Under the pieces are notes generated by a model. It was not told where the DNA came from. It saw only the letters and a list, made by a program, of their open reading frames with translations, and did no database searches. Below are positions 55,898-58,127 of a stretch of 58,127 bases of DNA, in pieces. This DNA comes from Acidobacteriaceae bacterium (GTDB lineage: Bacteria; Acidobacteriota; Terriglobia; Terriglobales; Acidobacteriaceae): assembly GCA_025350325.1 (NCBI GenBank), contig JANXYB010000002.1, positions 1 to 58,127 of the forward strand, given 5' to 3'. The position numbers and the translations under genes were made by a program. Position 1 is the first letter of the stretch. Each line of letters starts with the position of its first letter.

Positions 55898-57268
55898 TTA
55901 GTCTTCGTCCCCTTGCACACCTGCATCGTCATCATCTGCGGCCGGTTTTGACAGCCACGGATTAGACGTGATGTGGGCACCGCTCACCGTCGAGCAACCT
56001 GACCGACCTGGGCCACCGGCGCAACCCCAGTAATTCTGAGTTGCATTGCTGGCGCCGGTACACACAGACGCCTTATCGAACGCACAAACATTCCCTACGC
56101 CAATATGACCTCCCAACAGGTCGTTTAGATGAATATTGACCGTTCCGGGAGTATTAAAGGCAATATCGATATCCTCATCGCGAATTACATTTTGCGAGAT
56201 GACCGTGCCCCAGATTGGCGTGCCTCCGCCACCGCTATTGATGTTGATACCTACGCGTCCTGGAGTCGCGGTATCGCCCCCATCGGCGAGGTTGCTGGCG
56301 ATGTAATTGCCGACGATCATGTTGCCGTTCATGTTATCTGGGGGCGCGCCAAACGCGGGACCAACATGCGAGTGCATCGATAAGCCACCAATTCCATTGC
56401 CGATCATGGAGTTGTGCACGATTACGTTTTCTGAAACGCGCCCCGGGCCTGCGCCATCAGAAAACAAACCGATGCCTGCACCTCCGACTGTCACACCATT
56501 GTAAGAGGCAACATTTCCCGTCACGGTGTTGTGATCGATCCCATGGTGAGGCGCGAAATGAGGAGGAGTTGAGCCCGCGGGCGAATGCGAAGCAAGGGTG
56601 ATGCCGCAGTCCGCAGGATTGTTTCTGACGACGTTGTGAACGATCAGATTATCGTGTGCTTCCGCGGTCTCGTCGCTGATAAGCAGTCCGTCTGCATTCC
56701 CAACAATCACATTCCCAGAAGCAATTGAATTGTAAACACCGATAAAATGCAACCCGCCCCCGCAGTCGCCTGTTTCATCTGTTTCAAACGCAGGCTGGCC
56801 GGGGCAAGCGCCAGGATTCGGCGAGAATTTGGGACCAAACTTGTCGTTGTCATTTATGTGATTGTCGCGAATCGTCACGTCTGAAGCGCTTACCACGAGG
56901 ATGCCTTCGTACTGCGCATACTCAACAGTGAATCCAGCCACCGTGACGTGATCGAGCCCGGGGTGGTCGTAGCCGTCAACGTAAATGCCATTGGGAAGCC
57001 CGGTCGCGTTAATCCAAGTGGAACTCGCACCTGCGCCGATGAGCGAGAGCGGAATGCCAATCACTACGTCTTCTTTGTAGGTACCGGCTGCGACGTTAAT
57101 CACGTCGTTGGGTGAAGAATGATCGACAGCCATCTGAATTTTTGAGTAGCATCCACCGGTTCCACCGGAATTGACGCAATGCGTTGCGGCTGCGGCATTC
57201 TGAGACGATACTGCGAACAGAACGGCGCAACAAGTGGCTAACAGAAAGGGGAAACGAGCAGCGTGCAT
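55898..57268 (-). CDS. Secreted right-handed beta-helix protein (NosD/pectate-lyase-like fold)
   Basis: This 456-residue exported protein has a signal peptide (residues about 5-28, ending NAAAAT) and then a right-handed parallel beta-helix. The repeats are plain as successive coils: VTIRDNHINDNDK, SIASGNVIVGNADGLLISDET, AHDNLIVHNVVRNNPADCG, GRVSENVIVHNSMIGNGIGG and NMNGNMIVGNYIASNLADGG. It resembles NosD/CASH-domain proteins. Six or more Cys are present and may form disulfides. The end is acidic (ADDDDAGVQGDED), a possible calcium-binding tail. A GGAGGT site precedes the ATG. Polysaccharide binding or cleavage is plausible, but no lyase catalytic set is evident. Confidence 0.85.
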   Translation of the reverse strand: MHAARFPFLLATCCAVLFAVSSQNAAAATHCVNSGGTGGCYSKIQMAVDHSSPNDVINVAAGTYKEDVVIGIPLSLIGAGASSTWINATGLPNGIYVDGYDHPGLDHVTVAGFTVEYAQYEGILVVSASDVTIRDNHINDNDKFGPKFSPNPGACPGQPAFETDETGDCGGGLHFIGVYNSIASGNVIVGNADGLLISDETAEAHDNLIVHNVVRNNPADCGITLASHSPAGSTPPHFAPHHGIDHNTVTGNVASYNGVTVGGAGIGLFSDGAGPGRVSENVIVHNSMIGNGIGGLSMHSHVGPAFGAPPDNMNGNMIVGNYIASNLADGGDTATPGRVGININSGGGGTPIWGTVISQNVIRDEDIDIAFNTPGTVNIHLNDLLGGHIGVGNVCAFDKASVCTGASNATQNYWGCAGGPGRSGCSTVSGAHITSNPWLSKPAADDDDAGVQGDED

Positions 57269-57430
57269 ACGACCTCCGACCTTTGGGAAGTCAATTGTTA
57301 TGCGTTTTTTTGTGCATCGTCAAGTAGAAATTTGAATGTGTGCTGGCAATCCCGCGAGGAACAATCTGGCTTCCTTTTCAAGCGAAGAAGAGGATACACG
57401 AATACAGTACGTCGCGCATTTGCTGAGCGT

Positions 57431-57458
57431 TGCGAATGACAAATATTTGTCATTCGCA
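57431..57458. repeat. Perfect 28-bp palindrome
   Basis: The arm TGCGAATGACAAAT (57431-57444) is followed directly by its reverse complement ATTTGTCATTCGCA. As RNA it would fold into a 12-base stem with a four-base loop. It lies three bases past the stop codon of the truncated gene at 57462 on the minus strand, where a terminator would be, but no T-tract follows. A dimeric regulator site is the other possibility. Confidence 0.7.
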
Positions 57459-57461
57459 GAC

Positions 57462-58127
57462 TTACTTTGAAGGTGTTGTTCCCTCTGGTGCGGCTGTTGA
57501 GGGCAGTCCCATCGTAGCGGCTGGAGCCAGCGTGTGCGTGTCGCTCCAATGTTGCGCGACAAGGTCCCAGTCATCCCCGCGCCCTACCCATAGTTGTGCT
57601 GCGCGGTCGTAGCGCGCCTGGTTGTTTGCCAACCAATAGGGCCGATAGTCGCGCAACCACGCTTGACGATAAAGCTCGCCAAGCTGGGTATAGCCATCGC
57701 GAATATCCTGGATACGGCCATTGTTTGAGCCGATCGTCTCAATCATGTTTTCCACTTCGCTCCAGCGTGTCTTGTCACCGGCAAGAGCTTGAGCGCGGCT
57801 ATAGAGTGTCGCGCATTCGTTCGCTGACTCGAATTTGAGTCCGACAAAATCGATGCGGCGTGCGCCTAGTTGCATCGCATCGAGAGCCTCGGCGTTCGTG
57901 AGTTTGCCCGTGGCCCGCGCCTCCGCCAGCAAGGTATGGCTTTCTCAGCATGCAGGCGCATCGCGCCGGCGACTGGCAGCAGTTTCGCCGACACGCGTTG
58001 GCCCTCTGCCGAGAAAGGGTCAACCCAGAACAGGCTGTCCTCAGCGTCCTCAAGGCCGGCTTTCTTCAGCACTGCGTGCGCGGCCATCAATTCCTGCTGC
58101 GCGCGACTAATGTTTCCCGTCTGATCA
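57462..58127 (-). pseudogene. C-terminal part of a glycosidase-like gene, frameshifted and cut by the window edge
   Basis: Two frames join into one protein. The first enters at the window edge (DQTGNISRAQQELMAAHAVLKKAGLEDAEDS read from 58127 downward) and runs to RLHAEKAI. The second continues from LLAEARATGKLTNAEALDAM to the stop at 57462. The switch is near 57930-57940 and needs one missing base. The sequence is helical, with YRQAWLRDYRPYWLANNQARYD, reminiscent of the C-terminal helical part of GH20-type beta-hexosaminidase-like proteins; that assignment is tentative. A sequencing error is as likely as true inactivation. The start lies outside the window. Confidence 0.55.

Overview
The window looks like chromosome of an acidobacterium (Acidobacteriota, probably class Terriglobia). 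This is inferred from gene content, not from a marker gene. The signs are a large TonB-dependent receptor with an N-terminal carboxypeptidase-regulatory-like domain and an NGRDF plug motif, a GWxTD-domain protein, an ADOP-type (acidobacterial duplicated orphan permease) MacB/FtsX permease next to a padR gene, a secreted Ig-like repeat protein, a SpoIIE phosphatase with a jelly-roll/7TM sensor, and a DUF885 peptidase. No CRISPR array, prophage or intact insertion sequence was seen.

Layout. 0.5-4.9 kb (minus): a Tat-exported molybdenum hydroxylase operon resembling PaoABC (2Fe-2S, molybdopterin, FAD subunits) ending in a 71-residue Cys-containing protein. 5.6-13 kb: a sensor-phosphatase, a secreted Ig-like protein and a secreted kelch protein. 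13.2-16.4 kb (plus): a tight trio (exported coiled-coil/beta protein, zinc-ribbon-TM-OmpA protein, CsgG/FlgO-like protein) that reads as an uncharacterised cell-envelope system. 16.6-19.2 kb: a cysteine-desulfurase-like enzyme, a decayed serine recombinase beside tRNA-Lys(CTT), and three 86-bp tandem repeats that run into the end of the next gene. 19.2-22.7 kb (minus): a GWxTD protein and an outer-membrane-like protein. 23.1-27.4 kb (plus): a MacA-like adaptor, a MacB-like ATPase without its permease, and a DUF885 peptidase.

27.4-34.9 kb: TfoX-like protein, proC, acyltransferase, then phosphoketolase-acetate kinase (a complete route from xylulose-5-P or fructose-6-P to acetate and ATP) and heme A synthase. 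34.9-39.6 kb (minus): sodium/solute symporter, two-TM small protein, fucose/arabinose-isomerase-like protein and an M24-fold protein lacking metal ligands, likely a sugar uptake and use operon. 39.9-46.1 kb: ankyrin protein, a Tat-exported HisC-like aminotransferase, and the TonB-dependent receptor. 46.5-53 kb: two tandem-domain universal stress proteins, a frameshifted ADOP permease with a 5'-truncated padR, a Crp/Fnr regulator and a solitary cyclic-nucleotide-binding-fold protein. 53.2-58.1 kb: a secreted GH3 beta-glucosidase with PA14 insert, a secreted beta-helix protein and a frameshifted partial gene at the edge.

The most interesting link is regulatory. A 16-bp palindrome of the E. coli CRP type (TGTGA-N6-TCACA) lies between the divergent usp and GH3 genes, and a 9/10 match lies 61 bp before phosphoketolase. 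The window also encodes a Crp/Fnr protein with a CRP-type recognition helix (R-E-T-V-x-R) and an FNR-like N-terminal cysteine cluster. I infer a local low-oxygen or redox regulon tying stress proteins, sugar release and acetate fermentation together.
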